Below, piece by piece: positions 7,977-16,856 of a DNA stretch of 64,000 bases. Under the pieces are notes generated by a model. That model was not told the DNA's origin, searched no databases, and worked only from the letters and a program-made list of their open reading frames with translations. Source of the DNA: Ahrensia sp. (GTDB taxonomy: Bacteria; Pseudomonadota; Alphaproteobacteria; Rhizobiales; Rhizobiaceae); the NCBI GenBank assembly GCA_028817895.1, contig JAPPOQ010000009.1, positions 145,438 through 209,437 on the forward strand, in the 5' to 3' direction. The stretch's first letter is position 1. Every line of letters begins with the position of its first letter. Both the position numbers and the translations under genes were made by a program.

Positions 7977-9458
7977 TCAGCCAACCACAAACTGGCCCAT
8001 CATACCGGCATCCTCATGCTCCAGGATGTGGCAGTGATACATGAATGGCGCGGTGTCGGGAGCTGGTCGATTAAACCGGACGAGCAACTCAAGTTCCTGA
8101 TTGACGAGGACGGTGTCTTTCCAGCCACGATTTTCAGGCCGTGGAGGATTGCCGTTTTCTGACAGGACCTCGAATGCCACTCCGTGAATATGGAACGGGT
8201 GCGCGAGCATCGAGGCTGATACAGTCCATTTTTCGACCGTCCCGAGATTTGCGCGAAGATTGATCGTCCGTTCGGCGAAAGCTTTCCCATTGATGGCCAT
8301 TTCACCGCCCATCATCCCGCCTCCCATCATTCCGCCACCCATGCCCATATCGAGCGAGAAATGGCGTTGTTTGGCGACCTGCAACTTGCGCAGATCGGGA
8401 ATTGCTCCACCAAGCTGATCGGGTATGGCTGATATTTTCCCCTCCAACCTTTCATCCGTCGCAAATGCAACGACCTCAAAGTCCGATCCCAGTCGCGAGA
8501 TCAGGTTTTGCATACGGCCCATCATGCCGCCCATCCCGGCATTGGGATCCGGCTTGCTGACAAGCATTGCGGTTTCAGCCGTCGAGAAATCCACCAGAAC
8601 TTCCGCACGCTCTCCTGGCGAGAGCCGCAATTCCTCAATTGCAGCGGGTGCAGGAAGATAGCCGCCATCCGTTGCGATCAAATGCATGGGCCTGCCGTCA
8701 TGGAGAGCCAAGCGGAATATCCGGGCGTTGGATGCGTTGAGGAGACGCAATCTGACGATGGATTTCGGAACAGCCGTGACAGAACCGACCTGTCCGTTGA
8801 CCAGCATCGTATCGCCGGTAAAGCCATGCATGCGGCTCATCATGTCGCCGGAATAGACCATGCGGCCATCGGCCGAAAACCGCTTGTCCTGGAGAATGAG
8901 GAAAAGGTCATCGACACCATAGGTGGAAGGCAAACCGCGGGCCTGATCCCGCCCGTCCGAAACCACAATGCCTCCGGCCAAACCGGCATAAACGCCCGTG
9001 GCCGTCGCTCCATGGATGTGTGTATGATACCAGGCTGTGCAGGGTGGTTGATCAATGGGCAACTCTGGCTGCCATTGGCCACCAGGTTCAATTGCCTGAT
9101 GCGGACCTCCATCGACCTCACCGGGAACCAGGATCCCGTGCCAATGGGAGGATACCGGCATTTTGAGCCGGTTCTCGACGGAAGCCTGAACTGATCCCGA
9201 TCGCAGCTTTAGAACCGGCCCGAGATAGGACTGATTGTATCCCGCCGTCGTGCCAGTTCGACCGCCGCCAAAATCCGTTTGCCCGGTATTAGTGCTCAAT
9301 CCGAAGCGCCCACTTTTCGTGGTGTCCAGCAAAGCCGGCATTTTTAGTCTCGGGCGCCCGGACAACGCCGCGGCGTCAACGCTGCTTTGCCTAAACCAAA
9401 CGTAACCACCACCCGCGACAAGGGCGGCTGATCCAAGAAGAAATACCCTGCGTTTCAT
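7977..9458 (-). CDS. multicopper oxidase, CueO/FtsP-like, Met-rich
   Basis: A three-cupredoxin-domain oxidase of 493 residues (ATG 9458 follows AGGA; an adjacent in-frame GTG at 9461 is possible). Copper ligands are SSHWHG, WYHTHIHG, HPFHIHG and the C-terminal HCHILEHEDAGMMG; the final Met is a T1 axial-ligand candidate. A Met/Gly cluster, GMGGGMMGGGMMGG, before the last domain resembles the Met-rich insert of cuprous oxidases such as CueO. The N-terminus MKRRVFLLGSAALVAGGG is Tat-like. It probably oxidises periplasmic Cu(I). A CueR-type promoter lies just upstream, and it converges with virD4. Confidence 0.92.
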   Translation of the reverse strand: MKRRVFLLGSAALVAGGGYVWFRQSSVDAAALSGRPRLKMPALLDTTKSGRFGLSTNTGQTDFGGGRTGTTAGYNQSYLGPVLKLRSGSVQASVENRLKMPVSSHWHGILVPGEVDGGPHQAIEPGGQWQPELPIDQPPCTAWYHTHIHGATATGVYAGLAGGIVVSDGRDQARGLPSTYGVDDLFLILQDKRFSADGRMVYSGDMMSRMHGFTGDTMLVNGQVGSVTAVPKSIVRLRLLNASNARIFRLALHDGRPMHLIATDGGYLPAPAAIEELRLSPGERAEVLVDFSTAETAMLVSKPDPNAGMGGMMGRMQNLISRLGSDFEVVAFATDERLEGKISAIPDQLGGAIPDLRKLQVAKQRHFSLDMGMGGGMMGGGMMGGEMAINGKAFAERTINLRANLGTVEKWTVSASMLAHPFHIHGVAFEVLSENGNPPRPENRGWKDTVLVNQELELLVRFNRPAPDTAPFMYHCHILEHEDAGMMGQFVVG

Positions 9459-9487
9459 CACTCAAATCCTGCCAAGGTGTTCTCCTT

Positions 9488-9518
9488 GAGATAGGGATTC
9501 CAGTTGCTGGAAGGTCAA
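9488..9518 (-). promoter_or_regulatory. CueR-type promoter of the Met-rich multicopper oxidase
   Basis: On the minus strand a -35 TTGACC (9518-9513) and a -10-like TATCTC (9493-9488) are 19 bp apart, the spacing of MerR-family promoters. The spacer contains the perfect dyad TTCCAG-CAA-CTGGAA. This is almost the copA promoter pattern recognised by CueR in enterobacteria. The regulator is probably the CueR homologue at 22.2 kb. Confidence 0.8.
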
Positions 9519-9616
9519 GGGTTCCAATCTATGGAATTTTCGATCACCCGAAATTGGTTGAGAGCAACGAGGCTGGGAGCAAGTTGCATGCTGATCAGGA
9601 CCGCTGCTTGTCTTTG

Positions 9617-10105
9617 TCATTTTTCCTCCTCCCTCGATTTGAGATTTAGTTCGTCATGACGCTGGCGAACCTCTTTCGGCCAGCTACTCTTTATGAACGA
9701 GAGCACGGCCACGATTTCCTTGTCGCTGAGCACACCGTCATAGATCGGCATATTGGTCTTGTAGTCGGGATTCTTGATCAGCTTGCCCAGCCCGTATTTT
9801 GTCAGGTCGAACAGAACCCTGTCGGTATGGTGCCAGGTGTGCCCCGATTCATCGTGAGGCGGGGCTGGCATGGTGAGATCTGGTTTTGGCTGCCGCCAGT
9901 TCGGTTCGCCTTCCAGATTGGCCCCGTGACAGGAAGCACAATTGGCAGCATAGATTGATTTTCCCTTGGCAATGACAGCTTCGTTCTCAGGTTCGAGAAC
10001 AGTTCCCGGCATCCGATCGGATCCGGCCCAGACAAGGACAGCAGAGCCAAGTCCGACAAGAACCACCACTGCGGACAATACCGAGAGACGGGAAGGCATT
10101 CTCAT
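9617..10105 (-). CDS. secreted class I cytochrome c
   Basis: A 162-residue protein with an N-terminal signal or anchor segment (LSVLSAVVVLVGLGSAVLVWA), one haem site CASCH, and a later Met (KTNMPIYDGVLSDKEIVAVLSFI) as likely axial ligand. It belongs to the cytochrome c family often encoded beside copper-resistance oxidases and may accept electrons from them; this is inference. It overlaps the next upstream gene (L,D-transpeptidase) by 4 bp, so it is last in an operon that runs leftward from about 12.57 kb. Confidence 0.88.
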   Translation of the reverse strand: MRMPSRLSVLSAVVVLVGLGSAVLVWAGSDRMPGTVLEPENEAVIAKGKSIYAANCASCHGANLEGEPNWRQPKPDLTMPAPPHDESGHTWHHTDRVLFDLTKYGLGKLIKNPDYKTNMPIYDGVLSDKEIVAVLSFIKSSWPKEVRQRHDELNLKSREEEK

Positions 10106-10803
10106 ATTACCACGATGCGCGAACCGTCTGGAACGCGGTTGTAGAGATCGATGATGTCTTGGTTGAGCAGGCGGACGCAGCCGCTAGAAACGGCGCGCCC
10201 AATGCTGGAGGCCTCCGGCGACCCATGCACCCGGTAGAGTGTGTCGCGGCCATCCTGAAAAATGTAGAGAGCCCGCGCGCCGAGCGGATTGTCGAGACCG
10301 GGCTGCTGTCCGCCATTCTCCGCACTGTATTTCGCCAGCTCAGGCTCCCGTTCGATCATTTCGTCAGGCGGTGTCCAGGTCGGCCATTGGCGCTTGTACT
10401 GAATGACACCTTGGCCCGACCAGGAAAACCCCGCCCGGCCAAGCCCCACACCATACCGCATGGCGGTTCCGTCCGGCTGCGTCCAATAAAGGTAGAAGGT
10501 CTTCGTGTTCACCACGAGAGTTCCGGGCGGATAACCCGTGTCATTGCGCACCGGGCGACGAAAGTACTTCGGTTCGACGCTGCGCAGATTGACGGCCGGA
10601 ATTTGAAAGGGTTCGTCGGTGACCAAGCCATAGGCGTCACGGTAGTGCGCCCAGGATTGTTCTTGCGCCTTACGATTGGCTATCCGCGCTAGTGAATCGG
10701 GATCGCGAGGAATGCAGCCTGCCAGAACCAGCACGGATGCACTGGCCCCGGCAGCAAGAAAAGCGCGCCGACCGGTCGACCGGACTGAGTCACCAGATCT
10801 CAC
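10102..10803 (-). CDS. L,D-transpeptidase (YkuD), lipoprotein/Tat-like signal
   Basis: A 233-residue protein with a twin-Arg-like start and lipobox (TGRRAFLAAGASASVLVLAGC). The YkuD catalytic core is VHGSPEASSIG followed by AVSSGCVRLLNQDIIDLYNRVP, with the catalytic Cys in SSGC and His in VHG. Such enzymes make 3-3 crosslinks in peptidoglycan or attach proteins to it. The protein closely resembles the one at 62017-62685. Copper has been reported to inhibit E. coli L,D-transpeptidases, so an extra copy in a copper island could compensate; that link is inference. Start overlaps the DUF411 stop by 4 bp. Confidence 0.9.
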   Translation of the reverse strand: MRSGDSVRSTGRRAFLAAGASASVLVLAGCIPRDPDSLARIANRKAQEQSWAHYRDAYGLVTDEPFQIPAVNLRSVEPKYFRRPVRNDTGYPPGTLVVNTKTFYLYWTQPDGTAMRYGVGLGRAGFSWSGQGVIQYKRQWPTWTPPDEMIEREPELAKYSAENGGQQPGLDNPLGARALYIFQDGRDTLYRVHGSPEASSIGRAVSSGCVRLLNQDIIDLYNRVPDGSRIVVI

Positions 10804-11258
10804 TTTCCGGCCTCGTAGAAGATCTGAGGCCTTTCGGACTTTGAGTATGTGAATGACATCACGTCGTATCGGGCACCGGGATCGTAGCCCATGCCGAGCG
10901 AGCCTTGCGGCATGCCTGCGACACCAATGCCTCGAATATCAGGCTTTTCCTTATGCAGCTTCTCGACCGCTTCTAACGGGACGTGTCCTTCGATCACGTA
11001 TTTTCCAAGCACGGCCGTGTGGCAGGCGGTCAGGCTGGTTGGAACGCCCGCCTGCCGTTTTGTCATGTCGAGATTTTCAAGATCATGTGTTTCGACGGTG
11101 TAACCGGCTTTTTCCATCGCCTCGGCCCAGACCTTGCAGCATCCGCACCAGGGCGTCTTGTAGACGGTCATTTTCCTGGTGTCGTCGGCGTGGGCGGAAC
11201 CAAGCGTCGACGCGTACAGAACCGTCGCGAAGACAGCGGAGTTGAATATCGGTTTCAT
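10800..11258 (-). CDS. DUF411 periplasmic metal-binding protein
   Basis: A 152-residue secreted protein with signal peptide MKPIFNSAVFATVLYASTLGSAHA. It has the DUF411 signature VYKTPWCGCCKVWAEAMEKAGY, VPTSLTACHTA, YVIEGHVP and the C-terminal DIRGIGVAGMPQGSLGM. The CxCC motif and following Cys/His/Met residues suggest copper binding. DUF411 proteins are regular members of copper-resistance clusters. It sits between two L,D-transpeptidase genes and overlaps both neighbours by about 4 bp, so it is translationally coupled. Confidence 0.9.
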   Translation of the reverse strand: MKPIFNSAVFATVLYASTLGSAHADDTRKMTVYKTPWCGCCKVWAEAMEKAGYTVETHDLENLDMTKRQAGVPTSLTACHTAVLGKYVIEGHVPLEAVEKLHKEKPDIRGIGVAGMPQGSLGMGYDPGARYDVMSFTYSKSERPQIFYEAGK

Positions 11259-11578
11259 TTGATGATTTCCTTTGCGTTATCGTTGGCGGTTTCATGGCTG
11301 TCAGCGCTGCCGCCGTGGCACGACTTTCCCATGAGGCGGTGCATGAGAAGGTGGGCGCCGACACATCCCAGCAAGGGCAGTGCTGCAAAAGCCGAAGCAC
11401 CCCAGCTCTGACCGGCTGGCGCGGTAAGGATCACGAAGCCGAAGGCTGCAATCATCGCGGCGCAACAGACCATCATGAGCAGGCCATGCCCCGATTTTTC
11501 AGGAGTGGCGTCGACCGCAGGGGCCTTTTCTACCTTCGGTACGCTTGAACGGGCAGTTAGTGAATTATTCGTCGTCAT
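11255..11578 (-). CDS. small membrane protein, DUF2933-like
   Basis: A 107-residue protein from ATG 11578 with GGAG 8 bases upstream; a longer reading from 11599 lacks a ribosome site. A soluble N-terminal tail (about 40 residues) is followed by LLMMVCCAAMIAAFGFVIL and AFAALPLLGCVGAHLLMHRLM, two membrane segments with Cys and Met inside, then a His/Cys end (GKSCHGGSADSHE). The MMVCC segment is typical of DUF2933 proteins found with copper genes. Possible role in membrane copper handling; function not known. Confidence 0.6.
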   Translation of the reverse strand: MTTNNSLTARSSVPKVEKAPAVDATPEKSGHGLLMMVCCAAMIAAFGFVILTAPAGQSWGASAFAALPLLGCVGAHLLMHRLMGKSCHGGSADSHETANDNAKEIIK

Positions 11579-11595
11579 AGTATTTCTCCAATCGG

Positions 11596-12174
11596 TCAAA
11601 GGACGACCACGCGCGCTCCAAGCGGCACGCGGTTGTAGAGGTCTTTGACATGAGCGTTGAGCATGCGGATGCAGCCGTTGGATACGGAACGCCCGATGGA
11701 CCAGGGCTGGGTCGTGCCGTGTATGCGGAACATCGTGTCTCGCTTGCCGCGATACAGATAGAGAGCCCGCGCGCCCAATGGATTTCCTGGGCCTCCCGGC
11801 ACACCGTCTGCAAACCTGGCGTATTTTCCGGGATCACGCCGGATCATGTTTTTGGTCGGTTGCCAACGCGGCCATTTCAACTTACGGCGGATGGTAGCGG
11901 TCCCGCGAAAGGCAAGACCGGCTTTACCAACGCCGACCCCATAACGGATCGCGCTGTTTCGCCCGTCCACCAGGTAAAGAAAATGATTGCGCGGATCGAC
12001 AACGATTGTGCCCGCAGCATATCCCGAAAAGCGCACACGCTGCGGTTGGTATTTGGCCGCGAGCTTGAATTTCTTGCGTTTGCGCTTGTGTGCAAGTGCG
12101 GCTTCGGGAATGGCAATTGTTGTGGAGACTGCAAGAGCGGCAACGCCTCGCATCAAGGAACGTCTGGATATCAT
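11596..12174 (-). CDS. L,D-transpeptidase (YkuD), secreted
   Basis: A 192-residue protein with Sec/Tat-like signal SRRSLMRGVAALAVSTTIAIPEAALA, then the YkuD domain: GTIVVDPRNHFLYL, YGVGVGKAGLAF, FRIHGTTQPWSIG and SVSNGCIRMLNAHVKDLYNRVP. The catalytic Cys is in SNGC. It is a near-copy of the protein at 61354-61914. It heads a leftward cluster with the DUF2933-like, DUF411 and second transpeptidase genes. Confidence 0.92.
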   Translation of the reverse strand: MISRRSLMRGVAALAVSTTIAIPEAALAHKRKRKKFKLAAKYQPQRVRFSGYAAGTIVVDPRNHFLYLVDGRNSAIRYGVGVGKAGLAFRGTATIRRKLKWPRWQPTKNMIRRDPGKYARFADGVPGGPGNPLGARALYLYRGKRDTMFRIHGTTQPWSIGRSVSNGCIRMLNAHVKDLYNRVPLGARVVVL

Positions 12175-12230
12175 GAAGGTTACTCCTCTGCACTGAACTG
12201 ATTCCGCCCATGCGGGCGGCTAATTTCAAG

Positions 12231-12572
12231 TCAGAAGAGTGGACGCGGAGGCTTTTCCGGCAGGGTTTGGTGTGAGGCCAGAAGTCCGGCAGATTCGTTT
12301 GACCTGTGGAGTAGAATCGGCAACGGAGTTATCGCGGAAAAAGCATCCGCCATGATCGCGCAGGACATCCCACAATGGCCGTGCAGATCGGACATCAAAT
12401 GGCCAGGCTGCTCACAGCAGTCGGATTGGGAGTGATCTGCACCCGACCCATCGCCACCCATTTCCATCGCCATTTGGCTTGCCGGAGCCCGCTCCATGGC
12501 CATGCTTACCTGTGGTCCGAAGGACGCCAAGGCAACAAGACAAGCAATCATGATGGCAAATAGTCTGTTCAT
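12231..12572 (-). CDS. secreted Met/His/Cys-rich protein, DUF2946-like
   Basis: A 113-residue protein from ATG 12572; an in-frame TTG upstream would hide the signal peptide. The signal MNRLFAIMIACLVALASFGPQVSMA precedes a metal-ligand-rich middle: QMAMEMGGDGSG, DHSQSDCCEQPGH, DLHGHCGMSCAIM. The CC/CxxxC spacing suggests metal binding. It resembles the short DUF2946-type proteins seen near copper genes, but I cannot confirm the family. Ribosome site weak. Confidence 0.55.
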   Translation of the reverse strand: MNRLFAIMIACLVALASFGPQVSMAMERAPASQMAMEMGGDGSGADHSQSDCCEQPGHLMSDLHGHCGMSCAIMADAFSAITPLPILLHRSNESAGLLASHQTLPEKPPRPLF

Positions 12573-12653
12573 CCGAACACGATACCACAAGAGGCATTTC
12601 AAGTCGTTAAATGGGTACGCAAATTTGTGTGACAAGTTATCGCGCTACGCGGG

Positions 12654-14057
12654 TTACACGATCTCAAACCAGGTGCGCATTCCGCCCGCTGCATGTTCAA
12701 GCATGTGGCAGTGGAACAACCATTTTCCAGGATTGTCTGCACAAAATGCAATCGACTGACTCGATTGTGCTGGCATATATGTCGTATCGCGCCAGGGACC
12801 ACGAGTTCCGTCGGAACTCACAACCTTGAAGTGATGTCCGTGCACATGCATGGCATGTTCGAAACCGGTGCGGTTGTGCATGTCTATCACAACGCTGCTA
12901 CCCCGTTCAGTGCGGAAGAGGGGTTCCGTTGGAAGATTGGCGATCCCGTTGAATTTCCAGACCTGCCGCGCGGCGGCCAGTTCCATTGTGTCGAGGAGAC
13001 TGCCGTTGTACATGGCTAATCCGATACCGGAGAGCGAGCCGCCTTCCATGACGAGAGGAATGTGCTGAGCGCCCTGCAAGGCCGGCTCGGCAATCGGGTT
13101 GGCCTGCAGTCGTGGACGCCCGCTAATCCCGGGGACATTTCGATCTTCTCCGAAAAACCCAATGAGCGTTGCGCGGTTTTCGTTCCTGGAATCGGTGGTG
13201 AAGGCTCCATCCGCGTCTTCGATCAAACCCGCCTCTCCCGAACGGAGGCGAACCATCAGGTCGACCCGCTGTGCCGGCGCGAGAACAAGGATTTCGGAAA
13301 TCTGCGGACGATCGAGATTTTGACCATCCAGAGCAACAATCCGGGCATCGATGTTGCGGAGGCGCAATCTGAATATTCGCGCGTTCGCAGCATTGATCAA
13401 CCTGATGCGATGAAATCGACCTGCCGGAAGTCTGGCTGTCGATCCGATCGGCAAACTGTTGACGGTGACGGTATCACCGATGCGTCCAAACTGTTTTTCG
13501 CGCATGTAGCCATCGAAGTCGGTCAGCAGACTTCCGGCGCTGTCAAGCCGCCAATCGTCCAGCACCAATGTAAGTTCCCCGATGCCGGATAGATAGTCGC
13601 TTTCCTCCACGATCAGAGGTCCATACAATCCGCGCCCCACTTGAGCCCATGAGTGGTTGTGCGCGTGATACCAATATGTGCCCGCGTCCGGGGCGACGAA
13701 ATCGTAGTCGAAATGCTCGCCCGGCTGCACAGGTTCCTGCGTGAGTCCCGGGACGCCATCCATGGCGTTGGCGATGCGAATACCATGCCAGTGGATGGAG
13801 GACGGTTCATCAAGGTCGTTGACGAAACGCACCCGCACACGCTGACCCTTTTTGACGCGGATTTCGGGACCGGGCGACTGTGCGTTGTAAAGCCACAGGC
13901 GCGACGGTGCGTTCGAGGGATCACCAACTCTGTGACCTGTCTGCGATGCTCGCAGTTCGAACATCCCACTGGGAGGCTCAGCCCGAACCTGCCGTATCGA
14001 GGCTGGCGTCATCAATAAGGTAGTGGCGCCTCTCAACAGGTCGCGGCGAGACAACAC
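12654..14057 (-). CDS. multicopper oxidase (second)
   Basis: A 467-residue oxidase with signal MLSRRDLLRGATTLLMTPA (Tat-like RRDLL). Copper ligand clusters are SIHWHG, YWYHAHNHSW, HAMHVHGHHF and HCHMLEHAAGGM at the C-terminus. It lacks a Met-rich insert. It is closely related to its neighbour at 14061-15497 (shared PDAGTYWYHAHN / PDAGTFWYHAHN and NPGKWL-HCHMLEHA), so the two look like a tandem duplication that has diverged. The genes are 3 bp apart, so they are cotranscribed. Confidence 0.92.
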   Translation of the reverse strand: MLSRRDLLRGATTLLMTPASIRQVRAEPPSGMFELRASQTGHRVGDPSNAPSRLWLYNAQSPGPEIRVKKGQRVRVRFVNDLDEPSSIHWHGIRIANAMDGVPGLTQEPVQPGEHFDYDFVAPDAGTYWYHAHNHSWAQVGRGLYGPLIVEESDYLSGIGELTLVLDDWRLDSAGSLLTDFDGYMREKQFGRIGDTVTVNSLPIGSTARLPAGRFHRIRLINAANARIFRLRLRNIDARIVALDGQNLDRPQISEILVLAPAQRVDLMVRLRSGEAGLIEDADGAFTTDSRNENRATLIGFFGEDRNVPGISGRPRLQANPIAEPALQGAQHIPLVMEGGSLSGIGLAMYNGSLLDTMELAAARQVWKFNGIANLPTEPLFRTERGSSVVIDMHNRTGFEHAMHVHGHHFKVVSSDGTRGPWRDTTYMPAQSSQSIAFCADNPGKWLFHCHMLEHAAGGMRTWFEIV

Positions 14058-14060
14058 GGT

Positions 14061-15497
14061 TTAGACCACCTCGAACCAGGTCCGCATTCCAGCCACCGCA
14101 TGCTCAAGCATGTGACAATGGAGAAGCCATTTCCCGGGATTGTCCGCAACGAAAGCTATCTGGGTAGTCTGATCCGGGCCAATCGCGAATGTGTCCCGCC
14201 AAGGCTGTCCTTCGTCGATGTTGGAGCCGCTCCGTTCCAAGACGCGGAAATGGTGTCCGTGAACATGCATCGCATGGAGCCAGCCGGTCTTGTTGTCGAA
14301 GGAGATTTCAACCGTTTCGCCGCGCTTTGCCTGAAAGAGCGGTTTCTTTGAAAGATTTGCGATCGAATTGAAGGTCCAAACCTGCTTGGATTCGTAGATC
14401 TCTTGGCCTTTGATTTCCTTGCCGTTGTAGATGATTTTTCCGATCTGGCCCATCGCGCCGCCTTCCATGAGTATAGGCACCTTTTTTGCGGATAAGAGAT
14501 CAGGCTCAGGCAATTCATTTGGCTTTGGCAAGGACACGGAAACAACGTCTCCTTCGCCTTCTGCGACGAACTCGGCAAAATACATCTCCTGTTCTCCGGA
14601 TGCCGCGACCATCGCGAGATCGCCTTTGGCGCTCAGTTTTAGCCGGTCGCCGGCCTTCGGAGTAATCAACAAATCGACTCGTTGAGCCGGTGCGAGCAGC
14701 AGCGGTTCGTAAGGCAATGTGACGGCCTCCGGCAACGCCTGTCCATCATAGGCGATGACTTTTGCCCCAAGTGCCGTCGGATCAAGACCGAAAACCCGGG
14801 CGTTGGCGGCGTTGACCAAACGAATACGGTAAGCTTCTCCGGCTTTGACTGGTATCGTTTGCCGTGCGGGCAGACCGTTGACGGTGACCCAGTTTCCAAA
14901 GCGGCCGCCGTGACTCCACTCGCCGAAGGAACCGAGGCCCGCCACGTTGAACGACCCGTCCTTATTCAATTGCCAGTCGTCGATCACCAGCGTGATATCG
15001 TGCTCGGAATCGAAAACGGGTTCTGTTTCCTCGACGATCAGCGGACCATAAAGGCCGCGGGCGACCTGTTCCCAGCTTTTGTTGTGTGCATGATACCAAA
15101 ACGTTCCGGCATCCGGCACGGTAAACTCGTAGTTGAACGTTCCTCCGGGAGGCACCGCATCCTGTGTCAGTCCCGCCACCCCATCCATCGCGTTATCGAT
15201 ACGAATCCCGTGCCAGTGGATAGACGTTGGTTCGGGCAGATTGTTGGTGAACTTTACGCGAATTGTTTCGCCCTGCTTGACCCGAATCTCAGGACCAGGC
15301 GTTTCTCCGTTGTAGAGCCAGAGATCGGATGAGGCAGCAACGCCCGGCACAAGTTTTCTGCCGACCGGCTCAGCTCGCAATTGGAAGGATTTGTCGGCGG
15401 CTTTTGCCAAAACGAGAGTTGGCATGACCGACACCGCCGCACCAAGTCCTGATGCTGCAAGGAAAGTCCGGCGCGAGATGTTTTTTTCAGTTTCCAT
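14061..15497 (-). CDS. multicopper oxidase (third)
   Basis: A 478-residue oxidase from ATG 15497 (GGAG about 10 bases upstream); it overlaps the copD stop by 11 bp. Twin-Arg signal SRRTFLAASGLGAAVSVM. Ligand clusters are SIHWHG, FWYHAHNKSW, HAMHVHGHHF and HCHMLEHAVAGM. Sister of the second oxidase (12654-14057). Probable periplasmic Cu(I) oxidation together with CopC/CopD; exact substrate unknown. Confidence 0.92.
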   Translation of the reverse strand: METEKNISRRTFLAASGLGAAVSVMPTLVLAKAADKSFQLRAEPVGRKLVPGVAASSDLWLYNGETPGPEIRVKQGETIRVKFTNNLPEPTSIHWHGIRIDNAMDGVAGLTQDAVPPGGTFNYEFTVPDAGTFWYHAHNKSWEQVARGLYGPLIVEETEPVFDSEHDITLVIDDWQLNKDGSFNVAGLGSFGEWSHGGRFGNWVTVNGLPARQTIPVKAGEAYRIRLVNAANARVFGLDPTALGAKVIAYDGQALPEAVTLPYEPLLLAPAQRVDLLITPKAGDRLKLSAKGDLAMVAASGEQEMYFAEFVAEGEGDVVSVSLPKPNELPEPDLLSAKKVPILMEGGAMGQIGKIIYNGKEIKGQEIYESKQVWTFNSIANLSKKPLFQAKRGETVEISFDNKTGWLHAMHVHGHHFRVLERSGSNIDEGQPWRDTFAIGPDQTTQIAFVADNPGKWLLHCHMLEHAVAGMRTWFEVV

Positions 15498-16422
15498 GAT
15501 CCATATTCTCCATACTGGTGCCTTCAGCTTCGGCTCCATTTGTTGGCGGCAGAGAGGTTACGGTCGTCAACACTGCGGTGACCAACAATATGGAGGCGAT
15601 GGCCAGGGCCTCCCAACGGATAGAGTGACGCAGATTATCGGCGCCCCGTTGATCACCCGCCATCATGGCCGGAACAAATTTCAGCTTGTTGGCTGCCGCC
15701 AGACCCAACAGCCCCACAACGACGGCCAATTTCACGATAAGCGTCAGTCCGTATTCGGATCCGAACAGGGCCTCTGGAGAACCGATCAGCCACCACGCTA
15801 GCACCCCTCCGACGAGGGCCAGCAAACCGACGACGTAGGCTGCCTGCTGGCCAAAGCGGTGCGCCAACCGTCCTGCAGCTTCCAAGTTTCGAGTGTGATG
15901 AGCCAAACCGTAGAGTGGCATCAGAGCGCCGATCCAAAAGGATACGGCCAGGACATGGACAGTCACGAGCGACGCAAGAAACCAGCGGGGGTCGCCGGTC
16001 CCGTGGCCAACGAAAGAGAACGACCCTGCTACCAGAACCGACCCAAGTATACCGCAGACGACACCCGGAAGGCCCCGCAAAAACAAAAGAACAAGTATCA
16101 AGGCAAACCCAAAAAGTCGCAGAAAAACGGCATTTCCAAGCGGCCCACTGGATACGAGTTCAATCATGTCCGGATCGATTATACCTGCCAAGCCTTCATC
16201 CATCAGCCGCCCTGTCTGAACGGCGAACTGGGCTACGGAAGATACAGCGCCGACGAACACGGCGATGCCAATTGCCATAGCCAGAAACTTGCGAATGTCT
16301 GCTGCACCAGAGCCGTTGATCAACAGGAACAACACTGATCCAACGGCAACGAAGCTTCCGCCGTAGGCGAAACACTTCGTGGCAATCGCCGCGAAGTCCC
16401 ATGCCGTTAGGTCGCCAAGCAC
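15487..16422 (-). CDS. copD: CopD-family copper resistance membrane protein
   Basis: A 311-residue inner-membrane protein with about eight hydrophobic segments. The CopD region includes SFVGHGTGDPRWFLASLVTVHVLAVSFWIGALMPL and, near the C-terminus, LTLIVKLAVVVGLLGLAAANK followed by RHSIRWEA. His residues in the segments are typical. CopD works with CopC to move copper across the inner membrane. The C-terminal tail ends MENMDHGN. It lies 6 bp downstream of copC and overlaps the third oxidase gene. Confidence 0.88.
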   Translation of the reverse strand: MLGDLTAWDFAAIATKCFAYGGSFVAVGSVLFLLINGSGAADIRKFLAMAIGIAVFVGAVSSVAQFAVQTGRLMDEGLAGIIDPDMIELVSSGPLGNAVFLRLFGFALILVLLFLRGLPGVVCGILGSVLVAGSFSFVGHGTGDPRWFLASLVTVHVLAVSFWIGALMPLYGLAHHTRNLEAAGRLAHRFGQQAAYVVGLLALVGGVLAWWLIGSPEALFGSEYGLTLIVKLAVVVGLLGLAAANKLKFVPAMMAGDQRGADNLRHSIRWEALAIASILLVTAVLTTVTSLPPTNGAEAEGTSMENMDHGN

Positions 16423-16428
16423 TGGTGT

Positions 16429-16785
16429 TTACTCAGCCACGACTCTGAATTTGAAACTGCCTTTGAGCGCGTGTCCGTCCTTACCCAAGGCGCGCCAATC
16501 GACTGTGTAATCTCCCGGCCCTTTGAACTCGGGTTGGAGCATCAATTCGGTTTCAAATTTCTTTGACGGAAGCGCCAGTTTGTCTTCGTGGGTTTTGGCG
16601 CCCGCTGTATGCTTCAGCATGATTTTTGTCACCCGCGCCGGTTTGGCGAAAACCAAATGCAGCATGTCAGGTGTGCCAGAGACGGTTTCGCCGTCCGCTG
16701 GCATCGTTGCCTTCAGAGGCGAATGGGCAAAGGCGGTCACAGTCATGGCCGCACCGGCAAGGGCACTCAAAATCAGTTTTTTCAT
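16429..16785 (-). CDS. copC: periplasmic copper-binding protein CopC
   Basis: A 118-residue protein from ATG 16785 with GGAG in place. The signal peptide ends at AHSPL, so mature CopC begins with the conserved His (HSPL). The usual conserved strands follow: ETVSGTPDMLHLVFAKPARV, and YTVDWRALGKDGHALKGSFKFRV, whose HALKG carries the second His ligand. Length and motifs are normal for the family. First of a copC-copD pair; CopC supplies copper to CopD. Confidence 0.92.
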   Translation of the reverse strand: MKKLILSALAGAAMTVTAFAHSPLKATMPADGETVSGTPDMLHLVFAKPARVTKIMLKHTAGAKTHEDKLALPSKKFETELMLQPEFKGPGDYTVDWRALGKDGHALKGSFKFRVVAE

Positions 16786-16856
16786 TTTCAGTTTCTCCAA
16801 TTTTTCTCTTACGAAATCTCGGATGGCAAGTTGGTGCCATCCGAGACTATTTCAGA

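Noticed and set aside
9467..9474. Second partial border-like match (TGGCAGGA, minus strand) near the oxidase start
   Set aside because: Only the first 8-9 bases match; it coincides with the ribosome site and start region of the gene and has no inverted repeat.
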